NCBI RefSeq assembly: GCF_029024925.1
Contig: NZ_CP118962.1
Coordinates: 2,326,001-2,390,000 of the forward strand
DNA: 64,000 bases
Source of the DNA: Enterococcus faecalis
Lineage (GTDB): Bacteria; Bacillota; Bacilli; Lactobacillales; Enterococcaceae
Direction: 5' to 3'
Shown here: piece by piece, positions 10,021-19,177 of the stretch
Numbering within the stretch: position 1 is the stretch's first letter
Layout: each line of letters begins with the position of its first letter
Notes under the pieces: model-generated
Databases searched by the model: none
What the model saw: the letters and a program-made list of their open reading frames with translations, nothing else
Told to the model about the DNA's origin: nothing
Translations under genes and position numbers: made by a program

Positions 10021-10425
10021 TTTTCTCGCTCCAACGTTTTGTTATTACTCTTATTTTACCAAGAAAAAATCTGAATGAACATCGTTTTATCTTACAATAT
10101 CGTTCGGTAGTCAAAGAATAATTGGCATTTCGTGAATAAATCCGCAAACAATTATTATTTAATAATTGTTATTTTTTAGTGTTGCTTTTAGCAATTTGGC
10201 AAAAAAATCTTTGCTGTTTTTTAATTTGGACAAAGAATTTTTTTCACGCAAAAAAATTTGCTCAATCCTTTTCTTCATTTGTTTTCATATTTTTTCAAAA
10301 CAGTGCAAGCACAATATATAGTGTTTGTCTAGTGATATTTTACTAAAAATACGCAATATATCGATTGAATTTAGCCGACCTTTGTATTAGGATAGTTACT
10401 AACGAGATATAAGGAGCTGGATAAA
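10021..10425. other. AT-rich divergent spacer between sapA-like and nrdD
   Basis: I see no coding potential in these 405 bases. The spacer holds the upstream region of the transporter (with the TCTTACAAT motif at 10090-10098), a perfect AT-only inverted repeat (arms 10147-10156 and 10161-10170), and the two NrdR-like boxes near nrdD. The inverted repeat is followed by a T-run and may be a weak terminator or an operator. Confidence 0.6.
10309..10366 (+). promoter_or_regulatory. Two NrdR-like boxes upstream of nrdD
   Basis: Box 1, GCACAATATATAGTGT (10309-10324), matches the palindromic NrdR consensus ACAC-W-ATATAT-W-GTGT at 15 of 16 positions. Box 2, ACGCAATATATCGATT (10351-10366), is weaker. 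They are 42 bases apart start to start, four helical turns. NrdR represses ribonucleotide reductase genes when dATP is abundant. The boxes end 59 bases before the nrdD start. Confidence 0.75.
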
Positions 10426-12609
10426 ATGATGAAGATTACTGATGAAAAAGCCGAGGATGTTAATCTCTCAACAATTAAAGTCGTCAAACGGGATGGTCGT
10501 TTAGTGACTTTCGATGATCAAAAAATATACGATGCTTTGATCAAAGCTGAACAAAAAATACATGACCAAGTCACTCCTTTGACACATCAAAAAGTCCAAT
10601 CGATTGTTGCCGATGTCAATCGAGAAATTGCCGAACGTTTTACCAATAACGTAAAAATTTATGAAATTCAAAATATTGTGGAACATACTCTGCTATCCAA
10701 CAACGAATATGCCTTAGCCGAAGAATACATTCATTACAGAACCCAACGTGATTTTGAGCGTAGTAAAGCGACTGATATTAATGTATCTATCGGCAAATTA
10801 ATTAATAAAGATCAGACTGTCGTGAACGAAAATGCCAACAAAGACAGTGACGTTTTTAATACGCAACGTGATCTAACCGCTGGGATTGTTGGAAAATCAA
10901 TTGGTTTAAAGATGTTGCCTTCACACGTGGCTAATGCCCATCAAAAAGGCGACATTCATTACCACGATTTAGATTATCATCCATATACGCCCATGACAAA
11001 CTGCTGTTTAATTGATTTTAAAGGCATGCTAAACAATGGCTTTAAAATTGGGAACGCTGATGTCGAATCACCAAAATCAATTCAAACGGCCACTGCACAA
11101 ATTTCTCAAATTATTGCCAATGTAGCTTCCAGTCAATATGGTGGATGCTCTGCCGATCGGATTGATGAATTATTAGCGCCTTTTGCAGAACGTAATTATG
11201 AAAAACATTTAGCAGATGCGCAAGAATGGATTGAAGGAGAAGAACGCCAAAAAGCATTCGCTCAGAAGAAAACGAAAAAAGATATTTTTGATGCCATGCA
11301 AAGTCTTGAGTATGAAATTAATACTTTATTTACTTCCAATGGACAAACCCCTTTTACTTCTCTGGGATTTGGTTTAGGTACCAACTGGTTTGAGCGAGAA
11401 ATTCAACGGGCGATTTTACAAATCCGAATTAATGGCTTAGGGATTGAAAAACGAACAGCTATTTTCCCAAAACTGATTTTCACAATTAAACGCGGCGTCA
11501 ATGCGCAACCTACTGATCCAAACTACGATATTAAACAACTGGCACTGGAATGCGCAACGAAACGCATGTATCCTGATGTTTTAAACTATGATAAAATCGT
11601 TGAACTAACAGGTAGTTTTAAGGTACCAATGGGCTGTCGTTCCTTTTTACAAGGCTGGAAAGACGAACAAGGTGAAGAAGTAAATGTTGGCCGAATGAAT
11701 TTAGGCGTTGTGACCTTGAACTTACCAAGAATCGCTTTAGAAGCGCAAGGAAGTCAAGAAAAGTTCTGGCAAATTTTAAATGAACGTTTAGCGATCGTTA
11801 AAGATGCTTTGGTTTATCGGGTTGAACGTGTTAAAGAAGCTAAACCAGCGAATGCACCGATTTTATACATGTATGGTGCATTTGGAAAACGTTTAGCTAC
11901 ACAGGATGCCGTAGATGAACTGTTTAAAAACAAACGTGCCACGGTTTCGCTTGGCTATATTGGCTTGTATGAAGTGGCTTCTGCCTTTTACGGCGGTGCT
12001 TGGGAGGACAATCAAGAGGCCAAAAACTTTACACTGGATATTTTAAAAGAACTGAAAAAAAATGCCGACAACTGGGGCAATGAATACGGCTATCATTTTA
12101 GTGTCTACTCTACACCGAGCGAAAGCTTGACTGACCGTTTTTGCCGTTTAGATACTGAAAAATTTGGCATCGTCGAAAATATTACAGATAAAGAATATTA
12201 CACAAATAGTTTCCATTATGATGTACGCAAAAATCCAACGCCTTTTGAAAAACTTGATTTTGAAAAGGATTATCCAAAATACTGTTCTGGTGGTTTTATC
12301 CACTACTGTGAATACCCCATGTTACAGCAAAATCCCAAAGCACTTGAAGCTGTCTGGGATTACGCTTATGACAAAGTTGGCTATTTAGGAACCAATACGC
12401 CAATTGATCATTGTTATGCCTGTGGTTTTGAAGGGGACTTCCATCCAACTGAACGTGGCTTTGAATGTCCAGAATGTGGCAATCATGATCCTAAGACTTG
12501 TGATGTCGTTAAACGGACTTGTGGTTATTTAGGTAACCCGCAAGCTCGCCCAATGGTACACGGTCGTCACAAAGAAATTTCCTCTCGTGTGAAACATTTA
12601 AAAAATTAA
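10426..12609 (+). CDS. nrdD: NrdD, anaerobic (class III) ribonucleoside-triphosphate reductase
   Basis: A 727-residue glycyl-radical enzyme that makes dNTPs without oxygen. It has an N-terminal ATP-cone (about residues 18-110, KRDGRLVTFDDQKI). The C-terminus has two zinc cysteine pairs (CYACGFEG and CPECGNHD) followed by the glycyl-radical motif RTCGYLG. The start at 10426 follows AAGGAG. It is divergent from the peptide transporter and forms an operon with its activase nrdG 32 bases downstream. NrdR boxes upstream indicate dATP-responsive control. Confidence 0.98.
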   Translation: MMKITDEKAEDVNLSTIKVVKRDGRLVTFDDQKIYDALIKAEQKIHDQVTPLTHQKVQSIVADVNREIAERFTNNVKIYEIQNIVEHTLLSNNEYALAEEYIHYRTQRDFERSKATDINVSIGKLINKDQTVVNENANKDSDVFNTQRDLTAGIVGKSIGLKMLPSHVANAHQKGDIHYHDLDYHPYTPMTNCCLIDFKGMLNNGFKIGNADVESPKSIQTATAQISQIIANVASSQYGGCSADRIDELLAPFAERNYEKHLADAQEWIEGEERQKAFAQKKTKKDIFDAMQSLEYEINTLFTSNGQTPFTSLGFGLGTNWFEREIQRAILQIRINGLGIEKRTAIFPKLIFTIKRGVNAQPTDPNYDIKQLALECATKRMYPDVLNYDKIVELTGSFKVPMGCRSFLQGWKDEQGEEVNVGRMNLGVVTLNLPRIALEAQGSQEKFWQILNERLAIVKDALVYRVERVKEAKPANAPILYMYGAFGKRLATQDAVDELFKNKRATVSLGYIGLYEVASAFYGGAWEDNQEAKNFTLDILKELKKNADNWGNEYGYHFSVYSTPSESLTDRFCRLDTEKFGIVENITDKEYYTNSFHYDVRKNPTPFEKLDFEKDYPKYCSGGFIHYCEYPMLQQNPKALEAVWDYAYDKVGYLGTNTPIDHCYACGFEGDFHPTERGFECPECGNHDPKTCDVVKRTCGYLGNPQARPMVHGRHKEISSRVKHLKN

Positions 12610-12641
12610 ACTCGATTATTCTATAGAAAGAAGTTTTGCTG

Positions 12642-13238
12642 ATGCGTAATCCGAAACCACAAGAATGGAAAACCGAAGACTACAGCCAAAAAAAGATTGC
12701 CGATTACAAAGCGTTCAACTTTGTTGATGGCGAAGGTGTACGCAATAGTTTATATGTGAGCGGCTGTCTCTTTGCTTGTGAAGGTTGTTTTAACAAAGCT
12801 GTCCAAAATTTCAATTACGGTACGCCGTTTACAGAATCTTTAATGAATCAAATTATTGAAGATTTGTCCCATGACTATGTCCAAGGTTTGACTCTTTTGG
12901 GTGGTGAACCTTTTCTGAATACAGATGTTTGTCTTAGTGTAGTCAAACGTGTGCGGGAAACATTTGGCTCAGCCAAAGATATCTGGTCTTGGTCTGGGTA
13001 TACCTTTGAAGAACTACTTTTAGAAACGCCTGATAAGCTTGAACTACTCCATTCAATTGACATTTTAGTTGATGGGCGCTTTGAACTGGCAAAACGTAAT
13101 TTAAATTTACAATTTCGTGGCAGTAGTAATCAACGGATTATTGATGTACCCAAATCACTTGCTGCTGGCAAAGCTGTTATTTGGGAAAAATGTCATGACG
13201 CCGAAACGTCTTATGAACAAATCAAAAAATCAATTTAA
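12642..13238 (+). CDS. nrdG: NrdG, anaerobic ribonucleotide reductase activating enzyme
   Basis: A 198-residue radical-SAM activase that installs the glycyl radical on NrdD. The [4Fe-4S] motif CLFACEGC (CxxxCxxC, about residues 41-48) and TLLGGEPFL are visible. Start: the ATG at 12642 with AGAAAGAAG nine bases upstream; a TTG two codons earlier is unlikely. It ends just before a strong hairpin shared with the convergent dinB gene. Confidence 0.96.
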   Translation: MRNPKPQEWKTEDYSQKKIADYKAFNFVDGEGVRNSLYVSGCLFACEGCFNKAVQNFNYGTPFTESLMNQIIEDLSHDYVQGLTLLGGEPFLNTDVCLSVVKRVRETFGSAKDIWSWSGYTFEELLLETPDKLELLHSIDILVDGRFELAKRNLNLQFRGSSNQRIIDVPKSLAAGKAVIWEKCHDAETSYEQIKKSI

Positions 13239-13240
13239 AA

Positions 13241-13295
13241 AAGTTAGCCCTTTAGACACATCCTCAAGAGATGGCTAAAGGGCTAACTTTTTTCC
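13241..13295. terminator. Bidirectional terminator between nrdG and dinB
   Basis: A perfect 15-base stem (13241-13255 and 13275-13289) is flanked by A-rich sequence on the left and six Ts on the right. The dinB stop codon (13283-13285) lies inside the right arm. Confidence 0.88.
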
Positions 13296-14401
13296 CATAA
13301 AGGTAAAACAATGTTTTCATACGCTAGTGGATCTAAATTCGTTAAAGTAATGCCTAATAAACGGATTCCTTGTTCTAAACCTAAAATATCTTCCCAAATT
13401 AAATTCGCTTGATAGAAAAGTTCTTCTTTTTTAGAAATATATTCAGGTAATGTCACACGTTTCGTAATCGTCGTATAGTCAGTATAACGAACTTTCAGGA
13501 CTACTGTTTTGCCATGTTTTTGCACTCGTTGCAATGCACGCTCAACACCTGCTGCTAATTGTCTCAATTGAGCCGTAACCTGCTCTTCCGTCGTTAAAGG
13601 GGTGCCGTAAGTATGTTCCTTGCCTACCGACTTACGATCTCTAGTCACTTGAACTGGCGCATCATGGATACCGCGGACTTTACGATACAATGAATAACCC
13701 ATTTTACCGAATAACCGAATCAACGTCATCTCATCTTGCTTGTATAAATCTGCTCCAGTAAAAATCCCTAGTTCATGCATTTTAGGCACTGTTTTTTTGC
13801 CGATTCCGTGGAAATCTTCAATCGGTAATGCTTTCAAAAAATCTTCGGCCTCTTCTGGTAAGACAACCGTCAGACCCTTTGGTTTCTGAAAATCTGATGC
13901 TAACTTGGCTAAAAACTTATTGTAACTAACACCTGCCGAGCAAGTTAACTGCAATTCATGCCAAATATCATATTGGATCATTTTCGCAATTTTAATAGCC
14001 GACTTACTGTTGACCTTATTTTCAGTTACATCTAAATACGCTTCGTCAATAGATACCGGTTCAATCACATCTGTATAGCGGCGAAAAATTTCACGGATTT
14101 CTTGAGAAATTTCACTATATTTCTGATAATTACCTGGCTTAAAAATGGCACTTGGACATAGTTCATACGCCTTTTGAGCACTCATAGCCGAGTGAATACC
14201 GTACTGTCGAGCAATATAATTCGCTGTGGTCACCACTCCTTTGCCCCCAGTATCACTTGGATGGCGCGCAATAACTAACGGATGTCCTACTAGCTCTGGA
14301 TGATCTCGTTCTTCAACTGAAGCAAAAAACGCGTCCATATCTATATGTATAATTTTTCTCGACGTATCTTTTTTTAAGGGAAAACGTAATTCGCTCATCA
14401 T
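13283..14401 (-). CDS. dinB: DinB, Y-family DNA polymerase IV
   Basis: A 372-residue translesion polymerase. The catalytic motifs IHIDMDAFFASVE (about residues 19-31) and SIDEAYLD carry the metal-binding acids. A helix-hairpin-helix region (GIGKKTVPKMHELGI) and the little-finger domain follow. Start: ATGATG at 14401, preceded by GGGAGGAGG. It is a single-gene unit behind a LexA-type box, so SOS-induced expression is likely. Confidence 0.96.
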   Translation of the reverse strand: MMSELRFPLKKDTSRKIIHIDMDAFFASVEERDHPELVGHPLVIARHPSDTGGKGVVTTANYIARQYGIHSAMSAQKAYELCPSAIFKPGNYQKYSEISQEIREIFRRYTDVIEPVSIDEAYLDVTENKVNSKSAIKIAKMIQYDIWHELQLTCSAGVSYNKFLAKLASDFQKPKGLTVVLPEEAEDFLKALPIEDFHGIGKKTVPKMHELGIFTGADLYKQDEMTLIRLFGKMGYSLYRKVRGIHDAPVQVTRDRKSVGKEHTYGTPLTTEEQVTAQLRQLAAGVERALQRVQKHGKTVVLKVRYTDYTTITKRVTLPEYISKKEELFYQANLIWEDILGLEQGIRLLGITLTNLDPLAYENIVLPLWEKS

Positions 14402-14430
14402 TTTGATTCGCCTCCTCCCTCTATTATATA

Positions 14431-14443
14431 CGAACGTCCGTTC
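14431..14443 (-). promoter_or_regulatory. LexA (SOS) box upstream of dinB
   Basis: CGAAC-GTCC-GTTC matches the Gram-positive LexA/DinR operator core GAAC-N4-GTTC exactly in both half sites. It is centred about 36 bases upstream of the dinB start, where the promoter should be. Confidence 0.8.
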
Positions 14444-14476
14444 TTTTTCAAATTGAAACTTCTTTATTTCAACCAG

Positions 14477-14524
14477 AAAAAGCTGAAAATCCGTGAAGTT
14501 ATAAACACAGATTTCCAGCTTTTT
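14477..14524 (-). terminator. Terminator of the rsmI-fetA-fetB unit
   Basis: A 15-base stem with one imperfect pair (14477-14491 against 14510-14524) and Ts after it on the minus strand, two bases beyond the stop of the FetB-like gene. Confidence 0.8.
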
Positions 14525-14526
14525 AA

Positions 14527-15285
14527 TTAAACGACCAATTGTTTTTGTTGATTATAGTAGCCTTTATAGGCAAGATAAGTTGCAATCACTGAACCAATAC
14601 TTGTTGCTGATAGCAACATAAAAGTCACCATAATCTGATATTTTATCGCATGGACAGGATCAACGCCCGCAAAAATTAAGCCTGACATCATCCCAGGTAA
14701 ACTAACAATTCCGACAGTTTTGGCAGAATCAATCGTCGGCGCCATCCCGGTTTTCACACTTTGTTGGATGATTGGTAAAGAGGCGAGTTTGATAGTTGCA
14801 CCTAATGCTAGTTTCTCCATTACCGCTTGCCGTTGGTTTTGAAAAAGAGTATCTAAATTGCGATAGCATAAACCAATTGCCACCATCGAATTGCTGGCAA
14901 TCATCCCACTGATAGGAATGATTTGAGAAGGAATAAATTTAATAGAACCAGAAAAAATCAAAATACCAATGGTAATTCCTGTACTACAACCAATTGCAAT
15001 GAAAGAAATCAAAAAGCCCTTTTGTAATTGCTGGCTGCGTTTTTTTGCATTAAAGGCTGCGTTGGAAACAATCACCAAAACCATGATGAGCGTTAAAATC
15101 AGGTTATTGACTTGAAAAACATATTTTAATAAATAGCCGACTGCGACTAATTGAATGACTGCTCGAATCACACTAATAATAATATCTTTGGTAAAACCTA
15201 ATTTTTCTTTAGTACTAATAATTAATGCGACCACCACTAGCATGGCTGAAAAAAATAAGGATAAATTATTAACTGCTAAATCCAT
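14527..15285 (-). CDS. FetB-like ABC transporter permease (UPF0014 family)
   Basis: A 252-residue membrane protein with about seven hydrophobic helices and the conserved SLPGMMSGLIFAGVDP stretch of the FetB/YbbM family. E. coli FetAB exports iron and protects from oxidative stress; other members are described only as metal or metabolite exporters. It overlaps its ATPase gene by 17 bases and ends at a terminator. The substrate in this organism is inferred from the family. Confidence 0.85.
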   Translation of the reverse strand: MDLAVNNLSLFFSAMLVVVALIISTKEKLGFTKDIIISVIRAVIQLVAVGYLLKYVFQVNNLILTLIMVLVIVSNAAFNAKKRSQQLQKGFLISFIAIGCSTGITIGILIFSGSIKFIPSQIIPISGMIASNSMVAIGLCYRNLDTLFQNQRQAVMEKLALGATIKLASLPIIQQSVKTGMAPTIDSAKTVGIVSLPGMMSGLIFAGVDPVHAIKYQIMVTFMLLSATSIGSVIATYLAYKGYYNQQKQLVV

Positions 15286-15931
15286 CTGTCGGCGCCACCT
15301 TTCCTGCTACAATACGAATCACTTGCTGTGCTTGCTGAATTTCTTCGGTATCATGCGTGACACGAACCAGCGTGACTCCTTGCTCTTTGTTTAATTGGTT
15401 TAACAATTGATTGACAATCTGTTTGCTTTCTTCATCTAATCCCGTTGTAACTTCGTCTAATAATAAAACATCTGGTACAAAAATAATGTTTCGTAGCAAA
15501 GCAACCCGTTGTCGCTCACCACCAGAGAGTTCGGCTATTTTCTTTTCAAGATAAGCAGCGGGCAATTTCACTTGTTGGAGTAATGCCACGACTTTTTCCT
15601 GATTAAACGCTTCTTGTCTGACGGTAAATGGAAATAACAAATTATCATACACGGTTTCACCAAATAAAGTTGGCTGCTGAAAACAATAAGAAACCTTTTG
15701 GCGGTATGTTTCGATTGGCATTGTAGTAATTGGCGCTTCTTGATAAAAAATTTCGCCTTCTGTAGGACTTAATAATGAAGATAAAATTTTTAAAAATGTA
15801 CTTTTCCCGCTACCTGAAGGACCAACAATTGTTGTATTGCTGCCTGTTTCAAATGACAAATCAATATCAGAAAGAATGCTACGACCATTTACTTGATAAG
15901 ACACGCCTTCTGCTCGCAATAAATTACTCAT
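15269..15931 (-). CDS. FetA-like ABC transporter ATPase
   Basis: A 220-residue ABC ATPase: Walker A GPSGSGKST (about residues 38-46), Q-loop CFQQPT, signature ELSGGERQR, Walker B VLLLDEVT and H-loop VTHD. It overlaps the FetB-like permease, which defines it as its partner. The start at 15931 has AAAAGGAGAG upstream, and only 14 bases separate it from rsmI, suggesting one transcript. Confidence 0.88.
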   Translation of the reverse strand: MSNLLRAEGVSYQVNGRSILSDIDLSFETGSNTTIVGPSGSGKSTFLKILSSLLSPTEGEIFYQEAPITTMPIETYRQKVSYCFQQPTLFGETVYDNLLFPFTVRQEAFNQEKVVALLQQVKLPAAYLEKKIAELSGGERQRVALLRNIIFVPDVLLLDEVTTGLDEESKQIVNQLLNQLNKEQGVTLVRVTHDTEEIQQAQQVIRIVAGKVAPTDGFSS

Positions 15932-15945
15932 GTTTCTCTCCTTTT

Positions 15946-16818
15946 TTAAATGGAATGATATTCTTTATATACTTCTTGTTTTTTTACATTTCTCAATTTG
16001 GCCACTTCTTTGATTGCATCTTTTGAACTCCGTCCCTCTTCCTCCATTAAAACTTGTACATGTTCTTTGAGGGAAATAGCTGGCATTGCGGCTATTGTCT
16101 CTTTCTCACCAGTAAATCCGCTAACTAATAAACAACACTCGCCTTTTAGCGTATTTTCTGCTAAATATTCTGTTAGTTCTCCTAAGGTACCTCGTAAATA
16201 CTCTTCGTGAAGTTTCGTTAATTCCCGACAAATCACAGCGGGGCGTTCTTGACCATAGACTTCAGCAAACGTTGCTACCGTTTTAGCAATCCGATAGGGG
16301 GACTCATAAAAAATCTGTGTCGGCCGTTCTTCTTTTAATGCTGATAACACGTCTTTCTGTTCTTTTTTCTTTCTTGGTAAAAAACCATAAAACGTAAATG
16401 GCTGTGGTAAAAGACCCGAGGCAATCAAGGCGGTCATTCCTGCCGTAGGTCCTGGCAAGGCAATCACTGCCAGTTCTTCTTCAAGACATGCTGTAACCAA
16501 TTCATGACCAGGATCACTAATTGAAGGCATACCTGCATCGCTAACTTGGGCAATCGTTTCACCATTCAGCAATCGTGTAATCAGTTGAGGAATTCGCTCT
16601 TTGTAATTATGTTCGTGTAAACTAATTTGTGGTGTTGTAATCTCAAAATGATTTAGCAATTTTTGTGTGTTTCTTGTGTCCTCACTAGCAATCACCGTTG
16701 CTTCTTTCAATATGTTTAAACAACGAATACTCATATCTTCTAAATTGCCGATCGGTGTTGGGACAAGATACAATTTTCCTTTTGTTGTTTGCTTATCAAA
16801 ACTTTTCTGTTTTTGCAT
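15946..16818 (-). CDS. rsmI: RsmI, 16S rRNA (cytidine-1402-2'-O)-methyltransferase
   Basis: A 290-residue SAM-dependent methyltransferase of the tetrapyrrole-methylase fold that modifies C1402 in the ribosomal decoding centre. Typical sequences are LYLVPTPIGNLEDMS near the N-terminus, ASEDTRNTQKLL, SDAGMPSISDPG and ALPGPTA. Start: ATG at 16818 behind GAGGGATG. It follows yabA, a Firmicutes arrangement also seen around yabA/rsmI in Bacillus. Confidence 0.96.
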   Translation of the reverse strand: MQKQKSFDKQTTKGKLYLVPTPIGNLEDMSIRCLNILKEATVIASEDTRNTQKLLNHFEITTPQISLHEHNYKERIPQLITRLLNGETIAQVSDAGMPSISDPGHELVTACLEEELAVIALPGPTAGMTALIASGLLPQPFTFYGFLPRKKKEQKDVLSALKEERPTQIFYESPYRIAKTVATFAEVYGQERPAVICRELTKLHEEYLRGTLGELTEYLAENTLKGECCLLVSGFTGEKETIAAMPAISLKEHVQVLMEEEGRSSKDAIKEVAKLRNVKKQEVYKEYHSI

Positions 16819-16858
16819 AGCGCATCCCTCATTTTCCTTTTTCGTTCTATAAATAGAT

Positions 16859-16902
16859 AAAGGTTTGATTTGACAATCGATTGACTGTCAAACCAAACCT
16901 TT
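16859..16902 (-). terminator. Hairpin between yabA and rsmI, possible terminator
   Basis: A 17-base stem with one mismatch (16859-16875 against 16886-16902). The T-tract is weak on the minus strand (ATCTATTT) and better on the plus strand, so termination of yabA may be partial. Confidence 0.5.
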
Positions 16903-16929
16903 CCTTTTTATTTGCAGTGTCCACTAGAC

Positions 16930-17277
16930 TTAACGCGTACGTTCCCCATAAATAACATCAAGACAAAAGGCACATTCTTCATCATTTTCACGTCTTGAAC
17001 CATATAAAATATTGCAGACATGGAAGCCCTCTTCATAAAGTTTTTCCAAATTCATACGTGATTTTGATAGCTCTTGTTTTTCAGTTTCAGTTGTATTTCC
17101 TGCTAACTTATTCAGTTCTTGGAGATGCTCCCGTAAGCGTTGGTTTTCGATTTCCAACGTGGTATTTTTTTCTACCAACTCATGGAGTGCTGCTTTAATT
17201 TCTCTTAATTGTGTCACGGAACTGTCTAAATCAGTTTCCAACGAATTTAATCCATCATAGAGCGAACGTTTATCCAT
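16930..17277 (-). CDS. yabA: YabA, replication initiation control protein
   Basis: A 115-residue regulator that binds DnaA and the sliding clamp to limit replication initiation. It has an N-terminal leucine-rich coiled coil (about residues 5-60) and a C-terminal zinc motif ([10 protein letters not shown]...CAFCLDV). The true start is the ATG at 17277, preceded by AAAGGTGATC; longer frames run into ricT. It overlaps the ricT end by eight bases. Confidence 0.94.
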   Translation of the reverse strand: MDKRSLYDGLNSLETDLDSSVTQLREIKAALHELVEKNTTLEIENQRLREHLQELNKLAGNTTETEKQELSKSRMNLEKLYEEGFHVCNILYGSRRENDEECAFCLDVIYGERTR

Positions 17278-18109
17278 TTTGATCACCTTTTTCAGCAGCA
17301 ACTTTCGCAGTAGCTTCTTTGATTTCTTCGTAATCATAATCCGCTGCGATTTCACGACCATGCAGACGAACTTTGACAATCCGACTTAATAGATTCAACC
17401 CGACGACTTTGCCTTTGCCATCTGGTGTTATTACTTCTTTTCCATAATCTGGTAATTCTTTTTTAGCGGCTTCATATTCGTCGTTTTCGTATTTCAAACA
17501 ACACATTAAGCGGCCACATAATCCCGAAATTTTGACAGGATTTAAAGATAACCCTTGATCTTTAGCCATTTTGATTGAAACTGGCATAAAATCTCCTAGA
17601 AATGTTGAGCAACATAGTTGTCTGCCACAAGGGCCAATGCCACCTAATATTTTCGCTTCATCTCGGACACCAATTTGACGTAACTCAATTCGCGTCCGGA
17701 AAATAGCCGCTAAGTCTTTGACTAATTCACGAAAATCAATTCGCCCATCTGCCGTAAAGTAAAAAATCATTTTGCTACGATCGAAGGTATATTCTACTCG
17801 CACTAATTTCATTTTTAAGTCATGAGCTCGAATTTTTTCATTGGCAATGCTTTTGGCAGCTTCTGCATCAGCCAAATTTTTTTGTTCTTTTTCTAAATCA
17901 TTGGCTGTTGCTTTATTTAAAATGGGTTTTAGGTCCTCTGGTAAATCGTCTGAATCGACTGTTTTTTTAGGAATAGCAACAGTAGCTAATTGTTTTGACT
18001 GTTGAGATTCAACGAGTACTTTCTCATTATAAATATACTCAGATTTTCCAGGAGCAAAATAATAGATATGACCGGCTTCACGGAAGCGAACTCCTACTAC
18101 TTCTACCAT
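17270..18109 (-). CDS. ricT: RicT/YaaT, PSP1-domain protein
   Basis: A 279-residue PSP1 protein. The two cysteine clusters GPCGRQLCC and GLCGRLMCC match the residues that carry the [4Fe-4S] centre in the RicAFT complex of Bacillus subtilis, where it assists RNase Y. The partners RicA and RicF are not in this window. It is the fourth gene of the tmk-darA-holB-ricT-yabA series, after a 116-base gap from holB containing a hairpin. Confidence 0.92.
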   Translation of the reverse strand: MVEVVGVRFREAGHIYYFAPGKSEYIYNEKVLVESQQSKQLATVAIPKKTVDSDDLPEDLKPILNKATANDLEKEQKNLADAEAAKSIANEKIRAHDLKMKLVRVEYTFDRSKMIFYFTADGRIDFRELVKDLAAIFRTRIELRQIGVRDEAKILGGIGPCGRQLCCSTFLGDFMPVSIKMAKDQGLSLNPVKISGLCGRLMCCLKYENDEYEAAKKELPDYGKEVITPDGKGKVVGLNLLSRIVKVRLHGREIAADYDYEEIKEATAKVAAEKGDQNG

Positions 18110-18156
18110 TTTATTCCTCCTAATCTAGTTCAAGTGAACGTCGCTTCAATCGGTTA

Positions 18157-18184
18157 AGGAACTTGCTGAAACAGCTAAGTTCCT
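18157..18184 (-). other. Intercistronic hairpin between holB and ricT
   Basis: An 8-base plus 4-base stem with one bulge (arms 18157-18168 and 18172-18184) and a 3-base loop. No T-run follows, so it is not a classic terminator. It may be an mRNA processing or stabilising element in the operon. Confidence 0.35.
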
Positions 18185-18225
18185 ACTATATTATGAAACT
18201 GAATGCCACTTGGCACTTTTTTCCT

Positions 18226-19176
18226 TTATGATTTAGGGTGAATCATTTGGATAACTAATTGTTCACAAACATTTTGCCAACTAACATTGGCAGTCCATTT
18301 TTGGCGTGCTTTCAAAATTAGCGCCAACCGTTCCGCCTGCTCTTCCGTTACTTTTTTGGCTTGCTGTGTCGAAACACTTTCTTCCAATAATTGACGGTAA
18401 TAAACCATGAGCAAGTCAAAGCTAAGCGCTTGTTGTTCTTTTTCCTTAAATACTTTGACCATTTTCTTCTGAACGTAGATAAATGCCTGTAAATCATTAC
18501 TTTTTAGATAATTAAACCATTGCAAAATGATTTCCCTAGCTTCATTAAACCATTCATCTTGAGAGATTTCAACTGCTTTCTCAAAACTATTTGTCAGCTC
18601 AGCTAAAAGGGTTGCAGTCTTTTCACCAATCCCCTGTTTGATTAAGCGATCAATTAATGTTTTTTTGACTAATGGTTGAAAATGTAAGGTTTGGCATCGT
18701 GATTGAATCGTTGGTAAAATTCGAGAAAGCGAAGTGGTTTCTAAAATAGCTAAAATTTGTCCTTCTGGTTCTTCTAAAAATTTTAAGAGACTATTGGCTG
18801 CGCCGGTACTCATTTTATCTGCTTCTTGAATTAAGAAAACTTTTTTAGCAGTCTCAACCCCACTTTTAGAAAACTCCGCTTTTAATTCACGGATTTGGTT
18901 CACTTTGATGGTTTGCCCATCTGGCGCAATTCTTAAAACATCTGGATGTTCATTTTCATTAATCCGCACACAATTATGGCATTCGTTACAAGGCTGTTGA
19001 TTTACTAAATTCGTACAAAAGACATGTTTCGCCATCCATAAGCCAAATTCTTGTTTTCCAGTTCCTGTATCTCCTTCAAAAAGATAAGCATGGGCAAGAC
19101 GACCATGCTCAAAACTTTTTTGGAGTTGCTTGTACAGCAAAGGTTGCATTTGCTGTAGCTGTTGTGCTTCATTCAT
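18226..19176 (-). CDS. holB: HolB, DNA polymerase III delta-prime subunit
   Basis: A 316-residue AAA+ clamp-loader subunit. Walker-A-like GDTGTGKQE, zinc cysteines (C...CNECHNC), and SNSLLKFLEEP and SRCQ motifs are present. Start: ATG at 19176, one base after the darA stop. A TTG eight codons upstream sits on the only purine-rich site, so translation may depend on coupling to darA. Confidence 0.93.
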   Translation of the reverse strand: MNEAQQLQQMQPLLYKQLQKSFEHGRLAHAYLFEGDTGTGKQEFGLWMAKHVFCTNLVNQQPCNECHNCVRINENEHPDVLRIAPDGQTIKVNQIRELKAEFSKSGVETAKKVFLIQEADKMSTGAANSLLKFLEEPEGQILAILETTSLSRILPTIQSRCQTLHFQPLVKKTLIDRLIKQGIGEKTATLLAELTNSFEKAVEISQDEWFNEAREIILQWFNYLKSNDLQAFIYVQKKMVKVFKEKEQQALSFDLLMVYYRQLLEESVSTQQAKKVTEEQAERLALILKARQKWTANVSWQNVCEQLVIQMIHPKS

Positions 19177-19177
19177 C

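Noticed and set aside
13283-13289. dinB stop inside a terminator arm as a sign of truncation
   Set aside because: The protein is full length for the family; overlap of stop codons with shared terminators is common in compact convergent genes.
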